A stretch of 55,692 bases of DNA from an uncultured bacterium. Lineage in GTDB: Bacteria > Bacillota > Clostridia > Lachnospirales > Lachnospiraceae. Positions 1-8,400 of the stretch are shown piece after piece. The number at the start of each line of letters is the position of its first letter. Positions within the stretch are counted from its first letter, which is position 1. The position numbers and the translations under genes were made by a program. Under the pieces are notes generated by a model. It saw only the letters and a program-made list of their open reading frames with translations. It had not been told where the DNA came from and made no database searches. The stretch spans positions 1-55,692 of the forward strand of contig CAJMON010000011.1 of NCBI GenBank assembly GCA_905214955.1. The letters are read 5' to 3'.

Positions 1-32
1 CGCATTTCGCCGGTGTGGCGTATCCGCCAAAT

Positions 33-90
33 AAAATTTCAAAAATAGCTTTAAAAATGCAAGCATTTTATAGCTGTTTTATGAAATTTT
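33..90. repeat. Long imperfect inverted repeat
   Basis: Two arms of about 28 nt separated by AA fold back on each other: AAAATTTC (33-40) pairs with GAAATTTT (83-90), AGCT with AGCT, and AAAATGC with GCATTTT at the tip. No clear U-tract follows, so it is not an obvious terminator. The rest of bases 1-310 is AT-rich, with no gene or convincing promoter that I can identify. Confidence 0.6.
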
Positions 91-310
91 GCTTGGCTCT
101 GAACGGTTTCAGTTTTTTATAGTGTAACTTATTTTTGCATAAAATGGAAGAAAACATGAAAAAAATGGCAGTACGTTAAACTGTAACGGTTTAAAGCAAC
201 AACAAAACAAAAAGACAAAACAGGAAATGTCAAAATTTTACAGAAAAATCACGAATTTTTCGATTCATTTTTTTATGTATCAGTGGTACAGTAACATCAG
301 GATGTAGAAT

Positions 311-366
311 TGCGGGGGGCTGTGTGCCAGTGGCACACGTTTCTCACCAACCGAAGTGGATACAGA
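311..366 (-). repeat. Dispersed intergenic repeat, copy 1 (partial)
   Basis: This stretch contains the hairpin GTGTGCCAGTGGCACAC and flanking bases that closely match the reverse complement of about 20290-20346. It lies in the 5' leader of the serine hydrolase gene. A nearby GCTTCGCAGCGAAGC palindrome (about 371-385) is another short hairpin. It belongs to the family also seen at 20.3, 31.4 and 55.5 kb. Confidence 0.7.
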
Positions 367-447
367 GACTGCTTCGCAGCGAAGCAATTCACAGGCATCG
401 ACTGGGGCAGCAAAAAAACTAACTATAAAACAGAGAGGGAAACGCAC

Positions 448-1629
448 ATGGAACTGGAGAAGGTATTAAAAAACACAATGAAAGAGGCCGTTGACAAAGG
501 CCTTGTGGCAGGGGCAAACCTGCTGGTTCAGAAAAATGGACGGGAGATCTGCTATGTAGAGGCTGGAATGGCAGACCAGGAAGAAGAGAATCCCATCCGC
601 AGAGACACCATTTACCGCCTGTATTCCCAGACAAAACCGGTGACCGCAGCCGCGGTGATGATTCTGGTGGAGAGAGGGCAGCTGGATTTGTGCCAGCAGG
701 TCTCAGAATTTTTGCCAGGATTTAAAAATCCTTCCGTATGGGCCGAAGGACAGGCCAGACCGGCAGTCAGAGAAGTGCAAGTCCACGATCTTCTGCGGAT
801 GGCTTCCGGTCTTGGATATCCGGATACCAGCAGCGAATGCGGCCGCCAGACCGGAAAGGTATTTGAAGATCTGGAAGCGCGGATGTACGGAGAACATCCC
901 ATGACCACCCAGGAGCTGGCAAATGCAGTGGGGAGCTGTGTGTTGGACTTTGATCCGGGCAGCAGCTACCGCTATGGAACCTCTGCGGATGTGCTGGGAG
1001 CCATTGTGGAAGTAGTTTCAGGAATGCCTTTTTCGGAATTCCTGAAAAAAGAACTGTTTGATCCGCTGGGCATGAAAGATACCGGATTCTGGGTGCCGGA
1101 AGAAAAACAGTACCGCCTGGCAAAAACCTACGAAAGCGTGGACACCGAAGAAGGAAAGAAGCTGGTGCTTTATACCGGCGATCATCTGGGTATTCAGAAC
1201 CGGATGAAGCGTAAACCTGCTTTTGAATCCGGCGGAGCAGGACTGGCTTCCACACTGGATGATTATATGCGGTTTGCTTCCATGCTGCTGGAGGGCGGCG
1301 AATTAAATGGTGTGCGGATTCTTCAGAAAGAGACGGTGCGTTTCATGACAGGCGGCTCCCTGACAGAGCCACAGCAGAAGACCTTTAACATGAATCATAC
1401 GCTGTCCGGTTTCAGTTATGCAAACCTCCTTCGAATCTGCAAAGATTCGTCAAAAGCTCCTTTCCTGGCAAAAGAAGGCGAGTACGGATGGGATGGCTGG
1501 CTTGGCCCCTACTTTGAAAACTTTCCAAAAGAGCGGATGACCATTCTTATAGGAATGCAGAAAAAGGATGCAGGAACCTGGCAGTTAAGCCGGAAACTGC
1601 GGAATATCCTTGTGAGCAGACTGGGATAA
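448..1629 (+). CDS. Serine hydrolase, beta-lactamase/EstB-like family
   Basis: A 393-residue protein of the class C beta-lactamase-like (Pfam Beta-lactamase) family, whose members are esterases, DD-peptidases or amide hydrolases. The nucleophile motif is S60-Q-T-K63 (SxxK). The tyrosine region (Y174, Y176, in YRYGTSADVLG) resembles the EstB esterase form rather than the classical YxN of AmpC. There is no signal peptide, so it is probably cytoplasmic. The start at 448 is preferred because it follows an AGAGAGGG ribosome site; the reading frame stays open up to 310, but that part lies in a dispersed repeat and is probably untranslated. The substrate cannot be told from the sequence; esterase activity is the better guess over beta-lactam hydrolysis. 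It appears monocistronic. Confidence 0.85.
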   Translation: MELEKVLKNTMKEAVDKGLVAGANLLVQKNGREICYVEAGMADQEEENPIRRDTIYRLYSQTKPVTAAAVMILVERGQLDLCQQVSEFLPGFKNPSVWAEGQARPAVREVQVHDLLRMASGLGYPDTSSECGRQTGKVFEDLEARMYGEHPMTTQELANAVGSCVLDFDPGSSYRYGTSADVLGAIVEVVSGMPFSEFLKKELFDPLGMKDTGFWVPEEKQYRLAKTYESVDTEEGKKLVLYTGDHLGIQNRMKRKPAFESGGAGLASTLDDYMRFASMLLEGGELNGVRILQKETVRFMTGGSLTEPQQKTFNMNHTLSGFSYANLLRICKDSSKAPFLAKEGEYGWDGWLGPYFENFPKERMTILIGMQKKDAGTWQLSRKLRNILVSRLG

Positions 1630-1744
1630 AAAGAATGCCAGGCTGTGAAGATGTTGCGATTGACTAATGCGTGAGCTGAGATTTACAATCAAGCTAGAAA
1701 AACATCAATTCAGCAGATACTGAGTTGGTAAAGGGGGTTTTACA

Positions 1745-1957
1745 ATGCAGGCATTATCAAAAGCAGCACAGGGACAGACGTACACGGTGAAATGGATGTT
1801 TGGATTTTCGGATGTTCTGAATTTCTTAAGATCGTATGATATCCAGGAAGGAAGCAGCATCAAAGTGATCGGAAAGACCATTGGAGGGCTGATTATCGGA
1901 ACAGACACCAAGCGGCTGTTTATAGGAAACGAAGCGGCAGACCGGATTCAGGTCTAA
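1745..1957 (+). CDS. Stand-alone FeoA-like SH3-fold protein
   Basis: A 70-residue protein whose C-terminal half (IKVIGKTIGGLIIG followed by RLFIGNEAADRIQV) has the pattern of FeoA, the small SH3-like cytoplasmic partner of the ferrous iron transporter FeoB. The usual glycine-rich turn and the final A.KI.V-like strand are present. No feoB is adjacent, and the protein is followed directly by a strong terminator, so it is expressed as a single gene. The ribosome site AAAGGGGG precedes ATG 1745. FeoA-like orphans occur in clostridia; their role is unclear. It could also be an unrelated small beta-barrel protein. Confidence 0.65.
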   Translation: MQALSKAAQGQTYTVKWMFGFSDVLNFLRSYDIQEGSSIKVIGKTIGGLIIGTDTKRLFIGNEAADRIQV

Positions 1958-1972
1958 ATAGGAAAAAGAAGT

Positions 1973-2013
1973 ATCCGGCTGGGAAAAAAGAACTACCCAG
2001 CCGGATCTTTTTG
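1973..2013 (+). terminator. Rho-independent terminator
   Basis: A perfect 11-bp stem, ATCCGGCTGGG (1973-1983) with CCCAGCCGGAT (1996-2006), is followed by CTTTTTGTT. It ends the FeoA-like gene. A TATAAT at 2017-2022 just downstream may be the -10 box for the next gene, though no good -35 box is visible. Confidence 0.9.
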
Positions 2014-2069
2014 TTGTATAATAAAGCGGTTAATTTGTCGGAACTAGAAGAATATAGAGGAAAGAACAA

Positions 2070-3263
2070 ATGCAGGAAATGGAATCCATTCAGATTGAAG
2101 AACTGGAAAAACTGGATGCAGACAAAATGGTAGTGGCTGACATCCGTCCAAGAGAAGAATATGACAGAGGAACCTGGCCGGGAGCGGTGAGTCTTCCCAT
2201 GGATGAATTTGAAAAAAAGGCAGAGGAGCTGCCAAAGGATAAAACCATCTATGTGCTGTGCCATACTGGAGAGCGGAGCCAGGAATATACGGAGCGCCTG
2301 CTGGAAATGGGCTGTCATGCAGTGAACATTGAAGGCGGCTACCGGGCATATCTCCGCCTGAGCCTGAGCCGGTTTATGGCAGAAGACTCCAAAGAAGAAA
2401 AAGAAAACAAAACCAGAGAAATTGAGCGGAGCATCATTAAGAAATTTCGGAAACCCATCTGGCGTCAGTTTACCAAAGCGCTGAATGAGTATCAGCTGAT
2501 TCAGGAAGGGGACAAAGTCGCTGTCTGTATTTCCGGCGGCAAGGACTCTATGCTGATGGCAAAACTGATCCAGGAGCTGCAGCGCCACGGAAAAATTCAC
2601 TTTGAAGCAGTCTTTCTGGTAATGAATCCGGGGTACAATGCAGATAACTGGAAGATCATCCAGGACAACGCAAGCCTTCTGGGAATTCCTTTAACCGTAT
2701 TTGAAACGGAGATTTTTGATGTGGTTGCCGGCATCGAAGAAAATCCCTGCTACTTATGCGCCAGAATGCGGCGGGGTTATTTATACTCCAAGGCAAAAGA
2801 ATTAGGATGCAACAAAATTGCTCTGGGACACCACTTCGATGATGTGATCGAGACCATTCTTATGGGAATGCTTTACAGCGGAAAGGTAGAAACCATGATG
2901 CCCAAGCTGTACAGCCAGCATTTTGAGGGAATGGAGCTGATTCGGCCGCTGTATCTGATCAAAGAAGATGCAGTAAAAGCATGGCGGGATTACAACGGAC
3001 TTCATTTTATCCAGTGTGCCTGCCGTTTTACGGAAAACTGCGCAAGCTGCGGTGGAGCCAAAGGTTCCAAACGGGATGAGATGAAAGAGCTGGTGGCCCA
3101 GTTCCGCAAGACCAGTCCGGTGATCGAAACCAACATTTTCAACAGTGTGCGCAACATCAATCTGCGGACCGTGCTGGGATGGCACAAAGATGAGGAAGCG
3201 TATTACTTCCTGGATGATTATGATGCCAGAGGCGGAAAGATCAAAGAAGAAAAAGAAAATTAA
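2070..3263 (+). CDS. Rhodanese domain fused to TtcA-like PP-loop ATPase
   Basis: A 397-residue two-domain protein. Residues 1 to about 100 form a rhodanese domain with the persulfide-bearing loop C64-H-T-G-E-R-S70. Residues about 125-365 form a PP-loop ATPase of the TtcA/TilS type with the adenylation motif SGGKDS (155-160), C227-x-x-C230, and a second cysteine group C316/C318/C324/C327 that could hold an Fe-S cluster or zinc, as in TtcA. TtcA enzymes thiolate C32 of tRNA; a linked rhodanese domain would deliver sulfur as persulfide. The exact substrate is not certain: a tRNA thiolase is the leading hypothesis. The start at 2070 follows AGAGGAAAG. A strong terminator follows the gene. Confidence 0.85.
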   Translation: MQEMESIQIEELEKLDADKMVVADIRPREEYDRGTWPGAVSLPMDEFEKKAEELPKDKTIYVLCHTGERSQEYTERLLEMGCHAVNIEGGYRAYLRLSLSRFMAEDSKEEKENKTREIERSIIKKFRKPIWRQFTKALNEYQLIQEGDKVAVCISGGKDSMLMAKLIQELQRHGKIHFEAVFLVMNPGYNADNWKIIQDNASLLGIPLTVFETEIFDVVAGIEENPCYLCARMRRGYLYSKAKELGCNKIALGHHFDDVIETILMGMLYSGKVETMMPKLYSQHFEGMELIRPLYLIKEDAVKAWRDYNGLHFIQCACRFTENCASCGGAKGSKRDEMKELVAQFRKTSPVIETNIFNSVRNINLRTVLGWHKDEEAYYFLDDYDARGGKIKEEKEN

Positions 3264-3278
3264 GAAGAATACGAAAGC

Positions 3279-3316
3279 AAAAAACTCCGGATAGTTGAAT
3301 CCCCCGGAGTTTTTTG
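3279..3316 (+). terminator. Rho-independent terminator
   Basis: The stem AAAAAACTCCGG (3279-3290) pairs with CCGGAGTTTTTT (3304-3315), with a 13-nt loop, directly after the rhodanese/PP-loop gene. The A-rich and T-rich arms would allow function in both directions. Confidence 0.92.
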
Positions 3317-3572
3317 TGCGTTTTATCTATTTTAATATCTGTAATTTTCATAGCTCTTTGCAGCGCCTCCTTTATCAGTCATTTTTGAAAGGGGTAAAAG
3401 CTGCCATATGAATAGCCCATACTTCGCAGCTTTGACATCATTAGTATACTATACACAGCAGGAAAGACGGCATTGAATTTTTTTCATAAGGGTTATGCGA
3501 TAAGCTCTTCTTTTCCAAGGTCAGATATGGTACGATGGTATCACAATGTAATAATGTATAGGAGGTATAAAA
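3317..3572. other. Intergenic region before GH127
   Basis: About 250 bp without a gene. It holds an inverted repeat AAAGCTGC (3397-3404) / GCAGCTTT (3426-3433) whose right arm overlaps a TTGACA hexamer (3432-3437). No -10 box sits at the right spacing from it, so a promoter is not assigned. An AGGAGG ribosome site at about 3560 serves the GH127 gene. Confidence 0.4.
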
Positions 3573-5444
3573 ATGGAGGATGCAGCAAAACGAAATGTGG
3601 TGTTGACAGATGGGGAACTGCTTCGCAGGGCAGGAGAAAACAGAAGCTATCTGATGTCTCTGGATACAGACAATCTTCTGCTGAATTACCGGCTGGAGGC
3701 AGGAAGAACGGCAGAAACTTATGGGTTACAGCCGAAAAATATCCATGGCGGATGGGAATTTCCAACCTGCCAGTTAAGAGGACACTTCCTGGGGCACTGG
3801 CTGTCAGCGGCAGCCCTGGAATATGCCAGAACCGGCGATAGAGAGCTGTTGGGGAAAGCAGAATATATCGTGGATGAACTGGCTCTGTGCCAGAAAGACA
3901 ATGGGGGACAGTGGGCAGCGTCCATTCCGGAAAAATATTTCCGATGGATCGGTCTTGGAAAAAATGTGTGGGCACCCCATTATACTGTGCACAAAACGTT
4001 TATGGGCTTGATTGACGTGTATCTTTACGGACATTATGAGAAAGCACTGGAAGTGGCAGACCAGTTTGCAGACTGGTTTGTGGAGTACAGTGGAAAGTAT
4101 ACTAGGGAAGAATTTGACGATATTCTGGATTTTGAAACCGGAGGAATGCTGGAGATCTGGGCACAGCTTCTTGAAATTACGGGAAAAGAAAAATACCGGG
4201 TGCTGCTGGAGCGATATTACCGGAGAAGGCTGTTTGAGCCGCTGTTAAAAGGTGAAGATCCTCTCACCAACATGCACGCAAACACCACCATTCCGGAAGT
4301 CATCGGCTGTGCCAGAGCCTACGAAGCAACCGGTGAAGAACAGTGGCGGAAGATTGTAGAGGCCTACTGGAAATGCGCAGTGACAGACCGGGGGACCTAT
4401 GCTACCGGAGGACAGACCTGTGGGGAAGTGTGGACGTCCAAGCATGAGATGGCATCCAGACTGGGGGACAAAAATCAGGAACACTGCACCGTTTACAATA
4501 TGATACGGCTGGCAGATTTTTTGTTCCGGTGGACGAAAGATCCTTTATATGCAGAGTATATTGAGAGAAATCTGTATAATGGAATTATGGCCCAGGCTTA
4601 TTGGAAAGGAAGTGCGACCCACGGGCAGAAGAGTCCATATCCAGACAAAGGCCTGCTGACCTATTTTCTTCCCCTGCGGGCAGGGGGACGAAAAGGCTGG
4701 GCAAGCGAGACCGAAGATTTCTTTTGCTGTCATGGCACGGTGGTGCAGGCCAATGCCATGCTGGATCACTACTTATATTATCAGGAAGAGGATCAGATCT
4801 ATGTGTGCCAGTATTTTGATTCCAGAGCCAGGTTTGTTCTGGGCGGCCAGACCATCTGCATAGAACAAAAGGAAGACACCCTTTCCGGAAGCTTCCATCT
4901 GTCCAGCACCTCTCCGGCAAGACAGTCCATCAGCAGTGTGACCAGTGAATATGGTACTCATCCGGAGCAGAAAAAAATCTATTTTGCAGTGCGCACAGAA
5001 AAGGAAGTGAACGTGGCACTGCATTTTCGGATTCCAGAGTGGACAGCAGAAGCGGCATCGGTGACAATAAATGGCAAACCGGTGCAGACAGACGCAGCGC
5101 CTGGAAGCTTTCTGGTATTGAAACGGATCTGGAAGGACGGAGATACGGTAGGATTGAAGCTGAAAAAGTGCCTGCATACCATTCCGCTGGAAGGAGATTC
5201 CACAAAAGTGGCATTTGCTTTCGGACCGGTGGTGCTGGCAGGTTTGTGCGAGCGGGAGCAGGTATTGTACGGAGACAGGGAACATCCGGAAACCATCTTG
5301 GAACATGCCAATGAACGGGAGTGGGGAAATTGGAAAGGGATTTTCCAGACAAAAGGGCAGGAAACTTCCATCCGGTTTGTTCCATTGAAAGAGGTGGGGT
5401 ATGAAGCGTATACGGTGTATTTCCCCATCTGGAAAAGAGGGTAG
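3573..5444 (+). CDS. GH127 beta-L-arabinofuranosidase (DUF1680)
   Basis: A 623-residue glycoside hydrolase of family 127, which removes beta-L-arabinofuranose residues from arabino-oligosaccharides or glycopeptides. The zinc/cysteine active site described for HypBA1 is fully present: E303-x-C305 (in NQEHCTVYNM) and C385-C386 (in FFCCHGT), the second cysteine being the family's nucleophile. An (alpha/alpha)6 barrel occupies roughly residues 20-420, followed by beta domains. Length is close to HypBA1. No signal peptide, so it acts on imported sugar in the cytoplasm. The start at 3573 follows AGGAGG. The next gene begins 27 bp downstream with no terminator, so the two are probably co-transcribed, which is unexpected given their different locations in the cell. 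Confidence 0.93.
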   Translation: MEDAAKRNVVLTDGELLRRAGENRSYLMSLDTDNLLLNYRLEAGRTAETYGLQPKNIHGGWEFPTCQLRGHFLGHWLSAAALEYARTGDRELLGKAEYIVDELALCQKDNGGQWAASIPEKYFRWIGLGKNVWAPHYTVHKTFMGLIDVYLYGHYEKALEVADQFADWFVEYSGKYTREEFDDILDFETGGMLEIWAQLLEITGKEKYRVLLERYYRRRLFEPLLKGEDPLTNMHANTTIPEVIGCARAYEATGEEQWRKIVEAYWKCAVTDRGTYATGGQTCGEVWTSKHEMASRLGDKNQEHCTVYNMIRLADFLFRWTKDPLYAEYIERNLYNGIMAQAYWKGSATHGQKSPYPDKGLLTYFLPLRAGGRKGWASETEDFFCCHGTVVQANAMLDHYLYYQEEDQIYVCQYFDSRARFVLGGQTICIEQKEDTLSGSFHLSSTSPARQSISSVTSEYGTHPEQKKIYFAVRTEKEVNVALHFRIPEWTAEAASVTINGKPVQTDAAPGSFLVLKRIWKDGDTVGLKLKKCLHTIPLEGDSTKVAFAFGPVVLAGLCEREQVLYGDREHPETILEHANEREWGNWKGIFQTKGQETSIRFVPLKEVGYEAYTVYFPIWKRG

Positions 5445-5471
5445 GCATAAGCATACAGAGGAGGAAAGTTG

Positions 5472-8400
5472 ATGTTTTGTGGGAATTGTGGCAAAAAACT
5501 GGAAGACGGTGCAGCAAAGTGCCCGGACTGCGGTACACCGGTGCCGGAGAGCATGAGAACGAAACCGGCAGGCAGCCAGGGGGCAGGCAGTACCCAGAGT
5601 GCCAGCAGTCAGGAAAGTGGAAATACAGCCGGAGGTGGAACTTCTGGCAGCGGAGGAAACACTGGAAAAGGCGGTTCTAAGAAAGGGTATGTCCTTCTTG
5701 GCGGAGCTGTGGTGGTGATTGCGGCGGGTGTGCTGATCTGGCAGGGCATGTTTCGCAGCCAGAGGCTGACAGCAGAGGATTATGTGGATTACATGGTGTC
5801 CGGACTGGACAGCGAGGGAACGGCAGCACTGTATTTTGACAGCGAGGGGCTGCTGGCAGACATTCAGGCAAAGAAAGATCTGACACAGGGAGAACAGAAA
5901 GATATCCGCAGAATTCTGGAAGGGGAAGAAGAACCCTTTACGGCAGATCCGGGGGAAGATCTGTCCAATGGAGATACTGTCACGGTAAAAAGTGAGCTGG
6001 ACAAAAATCTTCTGAAAAAATACCGGATTGTGTTAAAAAGCGCTCCTTTAAAATTCCAGGTCAGCGGTCTGACTGAGATCAAAACCATTTCTCTGAAAGA
6101 CTATGTAACCTTAAACTTTAGCGGATTTGAGGGCCACGGAAGTGGATGGACAACCATTGACTGGGATCGGTTAAGAGAAGATGCAGCAGAAAAGATCCGG
6201 GAAGCGGACAGCTCTGAAGAGGCAGAAGATTTTATTGAAAATGATCTGATGTCCTATTTGTATGGCATTTATACGGATGTGAATTCTCTCACAGACCTGA
6301 AAAACGGTGACACTGCAAAAGTAACGATCCAGGCAGAACAGCCGGAAATCACCAGGTATGGTGTACGTTTTGAAGCTTCTGAGGTGTCCGGTAGCGTAGA
6401 AGGCCTGGTGAAGACGGAAGAAGTGGCGCTGGAAGACTATGTTACCTGGAACATCACCGGTTTTAACGGAGCAGGCAGTGCAGAGATTTCTCTGGATAAA
6501 GAAAAACTGCAGGAAGATCTGGCAGAAAAATTTATGGAAGACGGGCGGGGCGCTTACGGTTCCATAGATTCCGAGGACTGGTCAGACAGCGAAAGCGAAG
6601 GGGAAGAAGGCCAGTATTACCAGGCAGCAGGAGAAGCAGCTAATATGGTAGAAAGCGGCTGGAGGGAAAGCTTCCAGACCTCTTTTGGCAAAGACGAAGA
6701 TCTGGCAAACGGAGACGTTCTCACACTGAATTGTACATCCCAGGAAGAAAGCGTTTATTTAAGCAGTGTGGGCATTACACTGAAGGAATTTTCCAAAGAA
6801 GTTTCCGTGGAAAATCTGGAAGAACCCAAGGAAATTGACCTGGCAGAGGATATCCAGGTGACTTTCACCGGCACCTGCCCGGATGTGTATGCAGAAGTCG
6901 TTACGGACATGGATACTCCCTATGCCGGGGACACTTCCCTGGCTGACCTGTACAGCAGAAGCATTCAGGCAGAAAATGGGGACGTGTTTGAGGGAGAAAT
7001 TGAGTATGATGCAGAGGAACTGCTGAGGGAAGGCTACGTGGTGACCAATGCCCATTACAGTTTCCCCATAGAAGGACTTCCCACGTACAACTTTACCTTT
7101 GAGGATTTTAACAGCCAGAATCTGGAACCAGTCAAACAGCTGGGAGTGGAGCAGGCAAAGAATCTCACAGGAGAAGACGACAGCTGGGTGCTGGACCATA
7201 CCGGAGACGGAACCGGCTGGGTACAGTGGGATCAGGTTTCCATGGAGCTGACCGGTGGAATGAAAGCATATCGGGGAGAAGATGGCTGGGATTACAACCG
7301 GCTGATCCTTCAGTGGACAGAAACTATACCGGTAAAACTTCGGGACCGTACTATTGAGACGAGAACCCTGTACTTTGCCATTTCCCTGGAAAATGTAACC
7401 GAAAGCCCGGATGGGGAGCTTTCCTGGGAAAACTGGAGAGATGATCTGAGCGAATCCAAAGAGGAAGTAGACCAGTGGATCACAGAACAGATGGAAGATC
7501 TGGGAGAAAATCCGGAAATCACAGAACTGACAGCTGTATCCAGCGGGGAAGCAGAAGAATCCCAGACAAGTGGGACTGTGGAAGACAGCGAAACAGCCGC
7601 AGTGGAGGTCATGACAGAGGCCAAAGTGGAGAACGATTCAGATCAGACAGCAGGAACGCTGGACGTGATGGCAGCAGCCCTGACCAGGCAGGCACCAGAG
7701 CTTCCGGCAGACATTGCCGCACAGGCCGCAGCAGTGATTTCCTGGAACGGACATACCTATGCCCGGTTTGAACAGGAACTGGCCTGGGAAGATGCGGAAG
7801 CGTTCTGTGAAAAAGCAGGCGGCCACCTTATGGTGATTACCAGTGAGGCAGAAAATATTGTGGCTGAGAAACTGATCCAGAACGGAGACCATGATACTTA
7901 CTGGCTGGGAGCCACGGACAAAAACTGGGAAGGCGCCTGGAAATGGGTGACCGGAGAAGACTTTTCCTGGACCAGCTGGCAGTCCGGTCAACCGGATAAC
8001 TCCACAAATTCTGATGAAGTGGGGGAAAACTATCTGGAGATTTCCTCCTGGAACAGCGGTGAATGGAACGACAATTCCAACAGTGAAGATGCCGGATTCC
8101 TTCTGGAACTGGAGCCAGAGGAGACATCCGAAGAAGAAATGGTTTCCCTGACAGAACTGGCAGCTTCCGGACAGAGAAATTCCGGCATTCAGGATTACTT
8201 TGAAGATTCTTATGGAAACAGCCACTACAGCAGCCAGTATCTGGATGCATCGGAGGACGGCTGGATATCCTGGGATCTGAATGGAGAATGGGATGTATTT
8301 GGAGCCAATATCAGCACCTGGTCCGATGCAGAAAGCGGCGCTTCTTTTGATCTGGCTGTGTGGGCAGATGGAAAGCTGATCTACAGCCTGTATGATTATC

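Noticed and set aside
310..447. N-terminal extension of the serine hydrolase
   Set aside because: It lies in a dispersed repeat, is unlike the family and has no ribosome site; ATG 448 has one.
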